Part shown: piece by piece, positions 9,670 through 20,990 of the stretch
Numbering within the stretch: the first letter of the stretch is position 1
Layout: the number at the start of each line of letters is the position of its first letter
Assembly (NCBI GenBank): GCA_018296165.2
Contig: JACKQL020000101.1
Span: 62,001-126,000 of the forward strand
Direction: 5' to 3'
Length of the DNA: 64,000 nucleotides
Source of the DNA: Termitomyces sp. T153
Taxonomy: Eukaryota > Basidiomycota > Agaricomycetes > Agaricales > Lyophyllaceae
Made by a program: the position numbers and the translations under genes
The notes under the pieces: generated by a model
Seen by the model: the letters and a program-made list of their open reading frames with translations, nothing else
The model's database searches: none
What the model was told of the DNA's origin: nothing

Positions 9670-11779
9670 ATGAAGTCATACGATATTTCACCATCATCAT
9701 CAAATGGATTTCACACATCAACGCCCACATTCGATGGGCGACATCCCAGGCTCAAAGGACAATTTCAATACAAACACGGTCACAGACACCATTCTTTCGA
9801 CAACGAAAAGGCACCATATCCCCTGTCTTACGACAGATACATTCTGGAGATGTCAGAAGTCGACCTTCAGGATTGCGTATTGCATGGGCTAACTACAACA
9901 TAACTTTAGCGAATCATTGGATAATAGGCTTGCTCAGCACCTCAGAGGATCCGTGTCTTTCGTCAATTTTACCGAAGGGCCACCCCAACGAACTTTGGAC
10001 CTTGGATGTGGAGTGCGTTGAATTACTTGGTATCAGGTTTAGAGATCATGACCACCTGTTCGCGTTTCAGACAGGTACATGGATTATTGAAGCTGCTAAG
10101 CAGTGGCCAGCCTGCGAGTTTGTTCGTTGAAGTATCTATCTTACGACTCTATAATCTAACCGAACTTCGAAAGGTCGGCTTCGACCTGGTCAATATTCAA
10201 ATACCTTTAAAGATCCTTGACAATTCAACTGCACAGCGAATAGAATGGCGCTATGGAAACTTGTGTGTTATATCATTGTCTGGACTTGGCTGAACAAATT
10301 TCCATCTGTTATTTAGTTTAACCACCAAGCTCCCCTTTGAAGATGACGAATTTGATCATATACATATACAAGCCATCGCCAAAGGCGTACCAGAGAACAA
10401 AGTAGGTTGGTGTTATCTGTCAGTCATAATTACTAATATTGTATAACAGTGGGGCGTTCTTTTCGAGGTAAGCCATGCTTCGACGAGAAAACACAGGTTC
10501 ACTGAGATCTCACAAGGAAGTGAATCGTGTACTGCGACCAGGAGGTTCAGTTGAGGTTATTGAGGATGGTGTGTTATCTCTTAATTGCCTCGGTAGAGCT
10601 AATTCCATTTTTAAGATGTCATGTTTCCACTGCTTCCTCGGTGGTTCACCTCTACACTCAGATCTCATGCAAGGAAGGACACTTCCGTTCACTTTCCCGA
10701 TGCCTCTCAGCGCAGTTATCCATCACCTCCGGACACTCCGCAAAACACTCCGGTACATGACCATGCCCTACTCGAGTCTCTCAATAGGTCTGTCTTTGAA
10801 CATCGTTTCATTAACATGAAACCGACAGGTAAGTAATTCCATTTTTCCCTTTGATCAACTCCACTCAGTCGTTTCAGCGCTTCTACCTAGTTATTTCACT
10901 ACATACTTCAGGCAAGTAACACTCGGCCCAGTAATTAGTTTTCCAATGCCTCCATTGCCCCCACCACAACCACTTCCACCTCAAACCGTCAGCCCTTACT
11001 CAATTGGTTTTGGTACCGATACTCCTGATTGCCGTACTTCTCCTATGTCTCCAGCTCCCATGAACCGGCCGAACTCGTTATCGTTTTCATCAACAATATC
11101 TGCATCAACGACCTCTACCATCGGTTCGGACAATCCTTCTATTTTCAGTGCGCAGCCAAGAACTGCATCCGAATCTTTCTCATCTACGTTTGGAACTGGG
11201 GACACTTCTGCCAAACCACGACCGTTCAATCGGTTTCTCCTTGACGGATCACTTAGTGAGAGCGAGATAGCTGCACTACCCCGTTCGTTATTCCCTCTTG
11301 AACAATTAGAGGCTTTATCGGAATGGTCGCTAGCGATGCACCTGTACCGATCTTATCAGTCCGTACTGGCGTGCCAGGAGGCCATGTGGGAAGAACTGAA
11401 AGATCGAATAATTAATCGCAAGGAGGAACTCACTCCCTTTGGATGGGACGATGAAGAGCTAGGAGAGCTGAAGAGTCGCAAGAAATTTGAGCGTCTCATA
11501 GAACGTTACAAGAGGTTTGTACACGTTTATGAACGATCTAGCCTTTTTCCTCCAAAGTGCTCATAATTTATAAGTGACATGCAAGCAAGAATGTCCCTTT
11601 GGTGCTCTCTAACTGGAATTGGATGGGAATTTCCAGCCAGAGATTCACTTTCTAAAGCAGAACTCTTCGAGGAAGGGCGCATCAGAGAGAGTCTGCTGAA
11701 AGCTCGGCGGTTTGTGTCGGATGACGAAAGGCAGGTACCTTGTCGTTCCCTGAGGGTGCTTGTGGGTTATAAATTATAA
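9670..11779 (+). CDS. SAM-dependent methyltransferase with long C-terminal extension
   Basis: A class I methyltransferase fold is assembled over about eight exons. Motif I is LDLGCGTGTW, completed across an intron. The acidic end of beta-2 is VGFDLVN. The motif around beta-4 is LPFEDDEFDHIHIQ, and a later segment reads EVNRVLRPGGSVEVIED, as in UbiE/Methyltransf_25-like enzymes. A probable first intron (GTCAGA...CTTTAG, about 58 nt, with a CTAAC branch site) joins the N-terminus to SLDNRLAQHLRGSVSF. After the catalytic part come Pro- and Ser-rich stretches (PPLPPPQPLPP) and a helical C-terminus ending CRSLRVLVGYKL. The substrate is unknown. The extension looks fungal-specific from memory. It lies 171 bp upstream of UTP17 on the same strand. 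Confidence 0.8.
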
Positions 11780-11950
11780 TTAGACATTCTAGTAGACACA
11801 TCTTGCTTCAAATGGTTCAACTCTTGCATACTATTTATCTAAAAGTTGGCAAGCGATCTGATGTAAAACGAAGGGACAAAATAACGATTGTTTGTCACGA
11901 ACCACAGGTTGTTTGGCATAAATTTTTTTCCTTTTCAAATCCATACCAAA

Positions 11951-14900
11951 ATGGCGGCTTCAACGTCGCGCCAGCCTCACGAAATCCCTCTTCCACCTTC
12001 ACCTACTAACGCAGTCAAGTTTACAAAGAAACAAACTTCACGCAAAGGGAAAGGAAAAGAAAACTTCTCAGCCCCGCTTGAAGCGACCACTTCTTGGGAT
12101 GACTTAGTGCCAGAACCTGATTGGGAATGGTCGTATCTTACTGACCCATCTGCAAGCAAAGTGCCACCAATATTTACGAAAGACGGAAAGTGTGTCGACC
12201 TTGACTCTGTTCTTGAAATGCCATTTGAGGATGATTTTTGGAACATAGATACTTCTTTTCGCTCGTTGGGTCATCTGTCAAGATTCACTCTGTAACAACT
12301 GGTCAAGTTGTCTCTACTTTGATTGCACCTCGCTCTACAAGCAATGCTAATTCCTCGGATTTGCTCACCACCGCCATTATTAATCCTCATAACAACTTTC
12401 AATTGATCACTGGATCCCTGGATGGACGCCTCGTTATCTGGAATTACGTCGAAGCAATATTATTGCAAATGATCGACATATCGCAACCGATACATTACAT
12501 CTGTGCTCACGAGTCTTGGAGGGACACGGTTTTCGTCGCCGCTTCAAGACCCAGCAAGAAAACGAAGACTAATGGCAACGGTTCGTTGGGTTAGCAGCTT
12601 GTAGATTGCAGTTCGTTTACTAACAGTCCAGCATTGATCTAGATGACAATGCTGTCGTACTCCGAGTTTTGCTCCGCGCAAGGGACAGCACATCCATGTC
12701 CAAAGAAATCCTACCAATTGGAAAAACTCGCTTTCCTACGGGTCTTACTCTTTCTCCTAGTGGATCATGGCTTGTAGCCACTGCCGGCCACAAAGCGTAT
12801 GTTGCAGCAACTTCATCGCTGACCACGGGATTCATCAAATACGTCTCTCCCGAACGCCTGACATGTCTTGCTTTTCACCCAACGGAAGAGTACTTTGCTA
12901 CGGGTGATGACAAAGGAAATATACGTTTATGGTATTGTTTGAATGAAGTTCAGCCCGTCACTTCCCGTGGGGTAGAGAAAAAGGCCCAGACGACTACCTT
13001 ACATTGGCACGCACATGCCGTCTCATCGATCGCTTTCACTAGCAATGGTTCTTACCTGTTAAGTGGTGGAGAGGAGTCGGTACTTGTCATTTGGCAAATC
13101 CATAGCGGCAAAAAGGAATTTGTGCCCCGCGTCGGAGCCCCAATCATTACTGTTTCAGTGTCAAAAAATGACAAAGAGGAGGAATTCTTACTAGGTCTTG
13201 CAGATGCAACCTATGTGTTTGTCAGCTCGGGGAATCTGAAGATATCGAGGGGCTACTCGAGGATCAAGCTTGGTGTGTCGCTCCTGATTTCCCGTTACAC
13301 CCAAGCTAATGCGCTGTGCTACATACATAGATCCCTCTATGCCCCATCAAACGACATCCGAACGTACCCATGTTCCTCTCGCTGTTCATTCCTTGTCCTC
13401 GACGTTGATTCTACCATCTTCCCATCCTTCGTCGCTCCAAGTATATTCTCCTTCGTCATCAAAACTCGTATCTGAACTTGAGGTGTCACCCTCAAACAGA
13501 GTTTCTCGACGAGACGAAAAGCCGGTTGAGCCGTCCTTTGTAGAGCATACTTCTCTCTCTTCCTCTGGAGATTGGTTGGCCACTATCGATGCTCGCTATC
13601 TTGACGATGGCTTTCAGAACGAGATATATCTTAAATTGTGGCGGTGGGATGTAAAGAATGGCCGGTGGACTTTGAATACCAGGATAGACCATCCTCACGG
13701 TCCTCATCGGGTCACGTGTATATCATTTAGCTCTGGACTCAAGCCCTCGTTGGCCACATCTGGAGAAGACGGAGCTGTCAAAATTTGGGGCTTGAAGTTG
13801 ACGAAGGCAAAGTCTGAGACGGTGGATGGTGCGTCTCTGTTTGTAAATCAATTATCCGTCTCACGAGTTGAACAGAATTCTGGGTTGCTCGTTCGACATC
13901 TGGTTTCCGATCTGAGGTACCTCACTCAGCCGCATGGTCGCAGGATGCGTCCCTCCTGGCCATTACTTTTGGGCCATACGTTGCATTGTACGATTCCATG
14001 ACAAATGACCTTTATCAGACCCTTGTGTCCCCAAAAGGTAATACCAACAGATCCGCCCATTTTTTAGGTAAAGAAGGACGTTACCTAGTGGTTGCTGGTG
14101 AGCACAGTGTAACTCTGTGGGATCTCATAACTCAAACTGGTGAAGTCCGTTGTGCCCTATTTTATCAAATACTAACATCTTTCTTCTTAGTTCGATGGAG
14201 TTATAAAGCTCTTTTATCAATCATTCAGGTGGTTCCCCACCCAGTAACAGATTCATTTGCCGTATTCTATACCTCTCCTGGCCAGGAACGTCAGAAGACT
14301 CGCATCCTGATTTTCCGCTCTGCGTCACCTACTCCCTTCATTGCGCGCTCCCTTCCTTTCAGAATACGCACTGTTGCCCCATACTTGTTGGCCAGATCGT
14401 CTGACCATATTTTCGTGGGCATCACCAGGGATTGGGATGTTGCTCTATTTGGAGACAGTTCTAAGCAAACACAGAAGGAAGGTTCCATTGCTACCGGAAT
14501 TATTTCAAGCTCTATCCCACAAAAGCGCACACTGTTCCAAGATATCTTCGGTAAAGCTGCCTTTGCAGAAATACCATCTACCACTATTTCCACCAGTGAG
14601 ACACAATACACCAATCATGGAAAGACGATGAACCCCAACGCGTTCGCTGCCCCTGCATATCTTATGCCGGCATTTGACCATATTTTCGACCAGATAATTG
14701 GTGGATTCTTGCAACCTCGGTCAGATGATTTACGGACGGGACTCCCGCCTGATGACGAGGACGTTGATATGGAAGAAGAGCCTGCGGCCATAGCCTTTGA
14801 TGGTGTTTCCTCCGTGCGGGTTGTATCTCAAGAAGAGATGAGTTTACTTGTAACTCTATTCAGGGACCAGTCAATCGAATGTATGTTTTCAATATTCCAC

Positions 14901-15143
14901 TGAGATAATACTTAATACCTTGACTGTGAAAACATAGGTGCTCTACCAAGTGATGGCTATCCGCCCAAATCGAAGAGTTCTCATGCTCGTCAAACAACAA
15001 AAGTCGCTTCTTCACCCACTATCGGTGCAAAGCAAAATTCGCCACATCGGCGCTACCTCGCTGCTAGTTCAGAAATCGATATCACGGCCTCTTCGTCCGT
15101 CGAATTTTTAAGTGGTAGGAAAAGAAAGAAGTCGCTGAGTTGA
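11951..15143 (+). CDS. UTP17: U3 snoRNP WD-repeat protein Utp17/Nan1 (WDR75 homologue)
   Basis: Utp17/Nan1 is a t-UTP component of the small-subunit processome, acting in the nucleolus on pre-18S rRNA and rDNA transcription. The start gives MAASTSRQPHEIPLPPSP and a Lys-rich linker. WD-type beta-propeller segments follow, for example FFSLVGSSVKIHSVTTG, LDGRLVIWNY, ATGDDKGNIRLWY, LLSGGEESVLVIWQI and TSGEDGAVKIWGLKL. The C-terminus is acidic then basic, ending SGRKRKKSLS. About seven exons are joined by short introns, such as AA|GTGTGT...CATAG|A in the GKYFF codons. Total length is in line with WDR75-type proteins (about 0.8-0.9 kDa-scale residues in thousands). It may share nucleolar function with GNL1 and RRP1 in this window, but there is no operon. 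Confidence 0.88.
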
Positions 15144-15744
15144 TTGGTTACATCTTATACTAAATAATGCCGAGGACAATAATAACGTTTCACTTGTCAA
15201 ATGAGAAATCCTGCACGAAGGTCGTCTTATTTATGTAAGAAAGCGTCAATGTATCTTTTTTGGTGGTTTTCTTAGTTGCTAGGCGTATCTACAATGTTAA
15301 CTCCTAGTGATTAGAAAAGAAAGGTCCTAATGCAAGAAACTCTAAGGTATTAATCAACCCCACCGTGGGGCTCAGGCTCTATTGGCCTCCGGACTCGGCC
15401 CGGGGCGTCTTGCCCCCATACCCACTGAAACCCGTGAAGGGCGCCCTTTGCGGCCGCACCGCCCGCTACTCGTTGGTTTCCCTTGCATACAATGCCTGTA
15501 ACTACGCTCTTCTGATTCGTTACCCATCCTATCCTCTGCCCCACCTAAATATACGTGTCGGACTGAACCCATGGACATTCTATCCGCGGAGCCTCGACAT
15601 TTTCCGTCCACTCGGTCAATGTGCCACTGTTGTGAGTAGATTGTTAAAGGTGCACAACCTAACTGTAGCAACAAAATCACTGGTTATAAGGGTGCGGTTT
15701 CCAGGGATGCCAAATGTCGGAACGATTGAAGTATTGCGGCGTGG
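15144..15744. other. Intergenic with a GC-rich patch
   Basis: The first 200 bp are the 3' flank of UTP17. At 15358-15475 the composition turns sharply GC- and CpG-rich, starting with the palindrome CCCCACCGTGGGG (15358-15370) and including GGCCCGGGGCG and GCGGCCGC. It reads like the end of an inserted element, but I could not match it to a family. From about 15680 the sequence becomes CpG-poor. Confidence 0.45.
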
Positions 15745-16516
15745 TCACATTGAAGTGAACGTATTCAAATCAACAACCAATAGATCCATCTCCCATTCAT
15801 GCAACACATCGTGCAGCTGCTTCAAATATTGTGACTTATGAGAGCCAATTTTATCTAAACCCAGCCAAGAACAGTGCAATTTCAAGTCTACCAAAGACAC
15901 TCGAGTGCAAGACACAATACCTTCCAGAAGGCAATACCAAATCTGCAAGGATGTGACATCTCCAGCCAGATCTCTGCACATATCTGTTGTGCCATTGGAG
16001 CAGAGACCATTTAACAAATGGTGAGCCAACAAAGTGATGCTTTCACTATCTGAATTGCAACATGTCAAACCATGGTTGCTAAGCATATGGTATATAAGGC
16101 TTTATCCACAGAAAAAATTGTATGAAAGCTGCTTTCTTGTGAAAGCAAAAAATTCAGCAAATCATTGATCTTCAGCTTGTTGAATAAAGATGATGACAAT
16201 GTATTGGAATGGACACATGCAAATTCAGTTCTCAATACATTCAGGCTACCCATGGGAACACAGGGCACAAGTTCTTTGAAGGTATGAATAAACAAAGCAT
16301 TAGAAAGATAGTAGCAGTACTTCACTTTGAATGGCAGTTTGGATTGAAGCCAGACAAAAATTTTTTGCTGAAGGGGTGACCCTGAGAGCAGGTGATGTTC
16401 TCAAAAAAGCACAAACCAATCGAGGCCCAAAATGACATCAGGCACATCCACAAACACAGAAGGACAACACAGTAGAGAACCCTATCCATTTGGCATTTAG
16501 AGACACAGGCAAACAA
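15745..16516 (-). pseudogene. Unrecognised degraded coding-like sequence
   Basis: Overlapping minus-strand frames (16516-16322, 16325-16065 and 16086-15745) are protein-like: leucine-rich helices and FHTIFSVDKALYTICLATMV running on towards NGLCSNGTTDMCRDLAGDV. The frame changes twice and I recognise no family. CpG is rare throughout, as in the adjacent solo LTR, which suggests a silenced, decaying repeat or captured gene. No function can be assigned. Confidence 0.35.
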
Positions 16517-16567
16517 AGTGTCTGAGAGGGCATTGATGCAGAGGATTCAAACAAACATCAAGGTAGC

Positions 16568-17714
16568 TGTCATGACTCATTCTGTCATGACTCATCCCCT
16601 GAACCCCCGGACCTCATTTCCAGCCACCTTGCTCCCCCAGAGTTCCCCCCCAACACCCCCTTGAACACCCCTGACCTTTGTTCACCCACAGCACCCACCC
16701 TGGCTAACTCCAATGCTTCTTCAGCAAACCCTGACATCCCCCTGGCTAACTCTGACATGTTTCCCCACAGACCTTGATGCTTTCCCTTCCTCTCCTGAGC
16801 CCCTGGAACCCTCCCCCACTGTTCCTGATGCCAGCATATGTCACTGGTTTGTCACCCTGACTTACCTGACCAGCTCTGGAGCATCATGACAACCCTGGGG
16901 CAGCTCACATTCCCATCTGATCCCATCAGTATATTACCATGGCCCACCCACTGATTGTAACTGACACTCATTGACTCTGCATGACCCCAATGAGCCCTGC
17001 CACCAGACCCACTATCCCTGGAGCTGTCCCAGTAGTGAGTATATAAGTCATAGAGTAACATCCCATACTCTAGTCTTACCTACATTACCATGTTCTAATT
17101 GTTTGTCTCTTGTGTTTTGTGTCTCTTGTTACATTTTCTCTTATTTCAGTCTCCCAGCCTTGTCTCATCTCTATCTCCCATATTGTCTTGTTATCTTTTT
17201 GTATCTCTGCTTCAATTTATTTTCATTCTCATCTCAATCTTGCCTTGACTCCATCTTGTCTCACTTGTCTATATTTCCTTTGTTGTGTCCAAGTCCCCTT
17301 CAACTCTAATGCCATTACAAACTCTGCACTTACAATCACAACCTCCCCAAACATTCTTAACCAACTCTGGACCTTGCTATTTGCTCAGCTCTGAAATCCA
17401 TCAACATCCATTGATCCTCCATCAAACTCTGGCCCCACTCCCATCACTCATGTAGCCTCCATTTGCCTGCACCATCAATACTTGCCTCTGGACTTGTACC
17501 TGGAACTTCCCCAAGCCCAACCCTTCCTCATACCTTGTCTTAGACTTCTCTAGACCACTTCAGACTTGCTTGGACCACTCTCCTTGGCTTACCCTTGCAA
17601 GTATCTGAAGTCCAGACCTCTCCAAAGTGCTAGGTTATCAGTGCAGGACATCACATCTGCCTAGTAAGGACTTGCCCAGTTAAGCTGAGCCCCCGTGGTC
17701 AGCAGAACCTGACA
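16568..17714 (+). repeat. Gypsy-type solo LTR, copy 2 (CpG-depleted)
   Basis: This sequence is homologous to the LTR at 3582-4731. It begins TGTCA and ends AACCTGACA. TATATAAG is at 17040-17047, at the equivalent position. Flanking GTAGC (16563-16567) and GCAGC (17715-17719) look like a 5-bp target-site duplication with one change, so it is a solo LTR left by recombination. The first 15 bp are duplicated (TGTCATGACTCATTC at 16568, TGTCATGACTCATCC at 16583). Only two CpG dinucleotides remain in about 1.15 kb, whereas copy 1 has about 13 in its first 180 bp. Confidence 0.85.
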
Positions 17715-18362
17715 GCAGCTGGCTTCTACATTGGGATTAAAAGAAGCATCAAAGGACAAAACTGCCAAGTAATATTGCCATAGAGGGTAGGATGGTCATT
17801 GATAACAAAAGGTAGATACAGAGGTCTTGTGTGCTTTAAAAGCAGGTGCACTTAATTTTATAATGTCTCATGAAATCACAAGAAAATCACAAAATCTCAC
17901 ATTCAGAAATGGGAATGATCCATATATCTTGCTCAAAATATGGAAATTCATTATAATCCCTTTGAAGAAAATTTATTGCTACAGTAGAGGTAGATTCAGA
18001 TGCTGAACAAAATGGAAAAGTTGGAAAAGGATAAAAGATTGAAATTAAATCATTCCAATCTTCCAGAGTGTACTTTTATTAACTCTCCCCTGGATGCAAT
18101 GACCATGTCCTCCAAACATGTCTCCAGTGCAAAAGGTTAAGGTGTGAAGATCATTGAAGGTGCAGACTGTAACAGGACAGTTCCCTTTGATGCATGTAAA
18201 TGTCAAAGAGGAATGTAATATATATAATTTCAAAGGATTGAAGTGGGAAGGGACAAATGCAAATAGGATGCAAAACTGAATACTAGATGGAATAACTTCT
18301 GCAGGGAGATGAACTGGTTGAGGAGTGGAGTTGCATGGACTAAACTGACTGATTGAAACAAA
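17715..18362. other. CpG-poor intergenic sequence, no gene recognised
   Basis: The sequence is AT-rich and CpG-poor, without a convincing frame. It probably belongs to the same repeat island as the solo LTR and was the target of that insertion. Confidence 0.4.
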
Positions 18363-18487
18363 ACCAAAGGATGAAAAAAAACCAAAGGATGAAAATGAAA
18401 CCAAAGGATGAAAACGAAACCAAAGGATGAAAACGAAACCAAAGGATGAAAACGAAACCAAAGGATGAAAACGAAACCAAAAGAACG
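18363..18487 (+). repeat. 19-bp minisatellite, about 6.5 copies
   Basis: The unit ACCAAAGGATGAAAACGAA is repeated in tandem, with starts at 18363, 18381, 18400, 18419, 18438, 18457 and 18476 (last copy partial). The three central copies are identical and the first two are diverged. The array sits at the border between CpG-poor repeat DNA on the left and the LINE remnant on the right. Because 19 is not a multiple of three, the minus-strand phenylalanine-rich reading frames across it are artefacts. Confidence 0.9.
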
Positions 18488-18639
18488 AAAGTACTGAGGA
18501 AGGTCCGGCCCGAACGGATCAGCGGGCCGGAGAACGTGACTAACCTTGAATGTTTTGTTTGAATAGAGCTGATCACAAGAATCCTCTACAGAGTAGCGGG
18601 AACTTCCACGCCTTACATTGATGTGGTCCCCTCCTGTAG

Positions 18640-19230
18640 TGTTTTCAGTCATGGATCCACTACCTAGTGCCGTACCTGGCTTTGTCCGACGCGGGGCAGT
18701 CCATTTTTATTCTTCTGAACATTGTGTTTTTCCACTTCGCCTCTATCTCCCTTTCCGCAGGAGCAGCCTCGGAGGTGCCCTCCCGCTGGATTTTCCACTT
18801 GGACCTGATTTTTTATATCAAGCGCGCCAATTCGAATATCATGATCTGGTACATTCTCCTGCCTGCACTTGTCATCTTACCCTTGATGAATTGTGGTGAG
18901 ATTATATCAAGCCTATGGTTGGTCTGGTCCACTTTATTCCCTTTAGAGTGCATAGCCTTTCCGCCAGACTCCAGACTTTTTCTTACAATCGCCTTGTTGC
19001 GGATTGTGTTAGGTAGAATGTGCGTCATGGTCTCTTCTTTTCCACACACTTGACACACACTTCTGTGTTCCGGTATATCTTTCCAGTAACGTCCCACTTT
19101 GTATGCATTGTGGATGGTTTTCCATAGAAAACTCGAGTCTCTTTCGTTAGCGTGCAGTTCTTGAGTGTTTTCTACATAAGTTCGTCTGTGGGGGCTTCCC
19201 CGGTCATCTCTTTCACCGTCGACCTGATTG
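18640..19230 (-). mobile_element. Non-LTR (LINE) retrotransposon C-terminal remnant
   Basis: The minus strand encodes the far C-terminal region of a LINE polyprotein. Readable segments in order are FLWKTIHNAYKVGRYWKDIP, CQVCGKEETMTHIL (the Cys-x2-Cys...His zinc-ribbon pattern typical after RNase H), an RLIxKIRSKWKIQREGT stretch and KMDCPASDKARYG. Frames are interrupted by stops (for example between RLI and KIRSK). Upstream (about 19230-19180) a fragment like TVKEMTGEAPTDEL fits the same protein. It is dead and truncated, lacking reverse transcriptase. Confidence 0.75.
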
Positions 19231-19451
19231 TTTCCAGGTTTACATTTGTGCCCCTTCTCCTGGGTTGCTTCTTATTATCGATAACCCCCTAGATAATAGG
19301 CTTGGGTTGCCGTGCTCAGTTGGCACCCAAGTGGTAGAAACCTGGCACGGGGGAGGAGTCTTCGTTAAATTATGTATGTATGTATTATGATAAATATTGT
19401 CCTAAGATAATACTAGTAAATAAATATATGATATTGAATTTATTGCTTGGG

Positions 19452-20990
19452 TCAGCGGTATCCCTCAGACAAAATCGCATCCTCCTCCGGAGTCCTTGTA
19501 CCGTTAAACATGAAATGGAGCGATGTGGATTTCATGAGCTCAACGCAAGTCTTCTGAAACTCCTGATTGGTCATATCATGGTCCTTTGTTTGTGTAATGT
19601 AGACCTTGTTTAAAGGAACACCCAACATTCGACGTTGAACTGCAAACCAAGGTAGTGACCGAATAACTGAGGGATGAGATTCAATGACAGCCAGTTTGGG
19701 TGCCAAAATGACTTCTGGTAGAGGGTGCTTCTCATGTGGCATCAACAATGTGCGCGGGTCCAAGACGAATAGTTCAAAGAATGTCGACGGAAGGTTAGCG
19801 ATGCGTAAATAGGTAAGTTGGGGCATCGAAATAAGCCACTGCACCAGAGCCTTGCTTCTGACCGGTAGGTCGACTGCATACATCGTCAACAGCCTGATTT
19901 CGGGGAAACGATTGACGAGGATCTCGTATAAAGGGGAATAGTCCTCTCCCGTCATGTTGATGAATGTCAAATCAACCAGGTTCGGAGCAGTAAAATGTGA
20001 AAAAACATGGCGAGCATACTGAGCACTGAAATCGGAAATACAGAGAATCTTCAACTTCGTCATGACGATCTGGAAAGGAGGCAGGTCGTAAAGATCAATT
20101 TGGGGACCCGCTCCGTCCAGACAGAGCTTGCGAAGTGCAGGACAACTGATCAAGATCTCTCTGAAACGGGTGATTGTTGGAGAAAGCTCTAGAGGGAGCT
20201 TTCTGATATCGATTGTAGAGAGATTCTGTAATATGGAGGTGTTCCAATCAATGTGAACACCGGAGAGGGAGAGATAATGGAGCCTTGGTGTCCCTTTACC
20301 GTTGAATAATGCTGTGGGTTGGATATAACCATAAGTGCCATAGTCAATGCGTCCCAATCGATGTATTTCCAGGCGTTCTATGGCCAGCGGAACGTCGGCG
20401 GCTCTAAGCTTGTCAAGCAGAAGTGCAATATGTTCCCAACTAGAACCGATGTATATGAGGATACGAATTTGCGAAAGGCAAGTGAGTAGCCTGTTCAACA
20501 GGTGGTCCATTTCTGCAAGAGAAATCGGCGTTGTATCTTCGCTACTAATTCGTAAATCCAACGTAGATGTCCCAGCTCTCTCAAGAAAAGCCCAAGAGCG
20601 CTTGAAAGGGGGTCTATCACGAAACCAAATTGCGTTCCAGAGAGTGCAATCGCCAAGGGCAACTTGCCTCCAACGTCTACAGGTCCATGTGAGCCAAAGG
20701 CGCCAAAGTATACCGGTAGACGGGTTAGGAACGGGCCACACGATCAACCGGAATATATTGGTGAGAATTTCGGTGGGTAAGTCATTAATGCGAAAAATCC
20801 GGGGAAAGTATGCAGAGTAGTGGGCACGCGCCAGGACGAGCGATTCCTCGATAGTCAAAATAAGGGATCGGGGTTCACCCAGTTCCTTCGCATCCTCCAG
20901 GCTTTTGATACCCTTGATCTGGCTTTCAGTTTCCTTACGTATGAACACGACCTCCTCTGGGGAGGGAACACGTGGAATGTGGTCTCCCAT
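19452..20990 (-). CDS. F-box-like domain protein, single exon
   Basis: The start at 20990 (MGDHIPRVPSPEEV) gives 512 residues. The N-terminus has a coiled segment (ETESQIKGIKSLEDAKELGE). An F-box-like motif follows at about residues 68-115 (INDLPTEILTNIFRLIVWPV...LWLTWTCRRWRQVALGDCTLW). The rest is a leucine-rich-repeat-like domain. Such proteins are expected to recruit substrates to SCF ubiquitin ligases, and agaricomycetes have large, fast-evolving families of them. The substrate is unknown. The frame extends upstream to 21143 without a start, but MGDHI is the first good ATG. It is intronless, unlike most neighbours, and lies beside a repeat island. Confidence 0.8.
   Translation of the reverse strand: MGDHIPRVPSPEEVVFIRKETESQIKGIKSLEDAKELGEPRSLILTIEESLVLARAHYSAYFPRIFRINDLPTEILTNIFRLIVWPVPNPSTGILWRLWLTWTCRRWRQVALGDCTLWNAIWFRDRPPFKRSWAFLERAGTSTLDLRISSEDTTPISLAEMDHLLNRLLTCLSQIRILIYIGSSWEHIALLLDKLRAADVPLAIERLEIHRLGRIDYGTYGYIQPTALFNGKGTPRLHYLSLSGVHIDWNTSILQNLSTIDIRKLPLELSPTITRFREILISCPALRKLCLDGAGPQIDLYDLPPFQIVMTKLKILCISDFSAQYARHVFSHFTAPNLVDLTFINMTGEDYSPLYEILVNRFPEIRLLTMYAVDLPVRSKALVQWLISMPQLTYLRIANLPSTFFELFVLDPRTLLMPHEKHPLPEVILAPKLAVIESHPSVIRSLPWFAVQRRMLGVPLNKVYITQTKDHDMTNQEFQKTCVELMKSTSLHFMFNGTRTPEEDAILSEGYR

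Noticed and set aside
18363..18487. CRISPR-like regular repeats
   Set aside because: The units are directly contiguous with no spacers, and this is a eukaryotic genome.
18045..18652. Phenylalanine-rich minus-strand frames across the 19-bp array
   Set aside because: The repeat unit is not a multiple of three and every frame through it stays open; there is no other coding evidence.
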